From Hyphomicrobiales bacterium (GTDB lineage: Bacteria; Pseudomonadota; Alphaproteobacteria; Rhizobiales; Rhizobiaceae), in contig JAALLB010000015.1 of the NCBI GenBank assembly GCA_011087745.1, positions 1 through 14,600 on the forward strand: a stretch of 14,600 bases of DNA. The letters are read 5' to 3'. This document shows positions 13,168 to 14,600 of the stretch, piece after piece. Positions within the stretch are counted from its first letter, which is position 1. Every line of letters starts with the position of its first letter. The position numbers and the translations under genes are program-made. The notes beneath the pieces are model-generated. The model was not told the DNA's origin. It ran no database searches and saw only the letters and a program-made list of their open reading frames with translations.

Positions 13168-14520
13168 ATGTTCTTCAAAATGATAAATTTCTTCGATCAT
13201 TCCTATGCAAGGAATGTCGCATTTGCTTTTATGATGGGGTTTTTGGGCGTTTTTTTTAGCAGTGCATCAACAGCACTTCTTGTTGCTTCATCCATATTTG
13301 TTGTTTTCATCAACACTAAAATATCAACTAAGCAAGTTTTCATAGGATCGCGGGAACTTATCAAGAAGGTACCCATAGTCTTAGTGTTTCCCGCTTTTTA
13401 CTTCGTTGTTGTGGCAACAAGTATTCGCAGCGATGACTGGTTGGAAAAGACAGTTTTTGTAGCAGGTTCTTACTGGCAGTTTCTGGTAATAATCCCGGCA
13501 TCAATTGGCATGTATCGTCTCTCAAAGGATGTGAATTTTGCTGGTCTATTTTCATATGGCTGTCGGTATGGTCTATTATTCGTAGTGCCAATTGCTGTTA
13601 TTCAGATCTATTTTTTCAATTTACGTCCCGAAGGGATTTTTAGTAACACATTGGTATTTGCAAGCCTTTGTATAACTGGTGCTGGCCTTGCCATCATCGA
13701 GTGGCCAGAGGACTCACACAACCATAGGACATTGAGTTGGATTGCTTTTGTAGCAGGTATTGTAGCAACGCTTTTAACGTTCTCTAGAGGGATGTTGATA
13801 CCACTTTCTGTTATCATTCTGGTTGCTGTTTTTTATCGTCTTAAGGTCAAGTCCCAATACACAATGAGTTTTAAAACGGCCGTAATATTGTGTGCTGTGA
13901 TTGCTGGGTCCCTCGTAGTTTCTGTTCAGTCAGACAAAGGCTGGCACTTTGTTAATCAGAGATTTATTCAGCCAATTCAAATGTACAACGAGGGCAAGCC
14001 ATTTGAACGATCAATAAGTCAACGCGTTGATATGCAAATTACGGGCTTTCATGCTTTCTTAAACCGGCCGTTAATGGGGTATGGCATTCAAAATTCTGTT
14101 GCCGAAGCAAATTCACTTTCGAAAGAAGTATTGGGCAAAAAAACAAACTACACCTACACTCATCTTCACAATGACTATCTAACGCATGCCGTAGGTGGAG
14201 GGGTGATATTGTTGATCTTGTTTGTTTTGGTAATCGTTAGCCCAGTCATCATGTGCTGGCAGTTTAGAAAGAATGAGGATTTAGCTAGCCATTTTTATTT
14301 TTCACTGATGTTAACCGGGGCTTACTCAACCATTGGACTAACTAACATTGTTTTTCACAATGACCAATTGGCGACAATGTTTTGTGTAGCAACAATGTTT
14401 ATTATTGTAAGGCGAATTCAACTACTGGAAGGAGTGGAAGAAGTAAGAATTCCTGATTTGCCAACAATCGCCGATGGTATAAATCCAATTGGACTGGTGC
14501 CAGAGAGCAAAACAAAATAA
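13168..14520 (+). CDS. O-antigen ligase / polymerase family membrane protein (Wzy_C)
   Basis: This 450-residue protein has about ten to twelve helices and the Wzy_C (O-antigen ligase, WaaL-like) arrangement. LLTFSRGML (202-210) holds the SRG motif. A large periplasmic loop follows (about 255-340) with RSISQRVDM (281-289), NRPLMGYGI (299-307) and HLHNDYL (332-338), where the conserved His sits. Such enzymes move a polyprenyl-diphosphate-linked glycan onto lipid A core, protein or the growing chain. Ligase and polymerase cannot be told apart from sequence. The C-terminal ~35 residues are soluble. Neither the ATG at 13168 nor the one at 13180 has a Shine-Dalgarno site. I chose the first because a TATAAT lies just upstream. 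It pairs naturally with the divergent sugar-1-phosphate transferase. Confidence 0.87.
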   Translation: MFFKMINFFDHSYARNVAFAFMMGFLGVFFSSASTALLVASSIFVVFINTKISTKQVFIGSRELIKKVPIVLVFPAFYFVVVATSIRSDDWLEKTVFVAGSYWQFLVIIPASIGMYRLSKDVNFAGLFSYGCRYGLLFVVPIAVIQIYFFNLRPEGIFSNTLVFASLCITGAGLAIIEWPEDSHNHRTLSWIAFVAGIVATLLTFSRGMLIPLSVIILVAVFYRLKVKSQYTMSFKTAVILCAVIAGSLVVSVQSDKGWHFVNQRFIQPIQMYNEGKPFERSISQRVDMQITGFHAFLNRPLMGYGIQNSVAEANSLSKEVLGKKTNYTYTHLHNDYLTHAVGGGVILLILFVLVIVSPVIMCWQFRKNEDLASHFYFSLMLTGAYSTIGLTNIVFHNDQLATMFCVATMFIIVRRIQLLEGVEEVRIPDLPTIADGINPIGLVPESKTK

Positions 14521-14600
14521 AAAATTGGCAAGATTTTTGTTCGCACATATACTCCGAGTCCTTGAAAATCTGATTATTTGGGGTTGACGTTTCAGGCTTG
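14521..14600. other. Intergenic end of the window
   Basis: There is no gene here. A six-pair A/T-only stem (14520-14525 with 14533-14538) is too weak to call a terminator. TTGACG at 14584-14589 is a fair -35 element, but its -10 would fall at or beyond the window edge. Confidence 0.4.

Noticed and set aside
14519..14539. Terminator after the O-antigen ligase gene
   Set aside because: The stem is six A/T pairs with a seven-base loop and no distinct T-run beyond the stem itself, which is too weak.

Overview
The window looks like a piece of an alphaproteobacterial chromosome, plausibly Hyphomicrobiales (Rhizobiales) or a marine relative. The basis is indirect: the protein families, the tight overlapping operons and the moderate-to-low GC content. 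I cannot name a genus. I see no mobile elements, tRNA or rRNA genes, CRISPR arrays or broken genes.

Region 1 (116-3768) is a compact plus-strand cluster of three glycosyltransferases. Two related MurG-fold proteins of the COG4671 type flank a GT4-family enzyme. The middle gene starts at TTG and the third overlaps the second by one base. They probably assemble a surface glycan, but their substrates cannot be read from the sequence.

Region 2 (3846-11956) is one long plus-strand operon for a multisubunit cation/proton antiporter of the Mrp/Mnh type. The order is E, F, G, a stand-alone MrpA C-terminal protein (DUF4040/MbhD plus MbhE domains), B, C, D, an MrpA/NuoL-like antiporter subunit, an unnamed small two-helix membrane protein, a third and longer antiporter-like subunit, and a Nudix hydrolase. 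Nearly all junctions are 1-8 base overlaps. This is not the usual bacterial ABCDEFG order. E-F-G-A''-B-C-D matches the membrane arm of archaeal Mbh hydrogenases, yet no hydrogenase or other redox subunit is present in the window. The complex would carry three separate ion-channel subunits with intact Glu/Lys pathways instead of the usual two (A and D), plus a small accessory protein. This is the most interesting system here.

Region 3 (11987-14520) holds two divergent surface-polysaccharide genes that look AT-richer by eye: a minus-strand MraY/WecA-type polyprenyl-phosphate sugar-1-phosphate transferase, convergent with the Nudix gene, and a plus-strand O-antigen ligase/polymerase (Wzy_C). Their shared upstream region of about 120 bases is very AT-rich and holds a perfect TATAAT. 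The last 80 bases contain no gene I can support.

The antiporter operon therefore sits between two sets of envelope-glycan genes. Ion homeostasis and surface polysaccharide synthesis are neighbours here, but nothing in the sequence shows a functional link.
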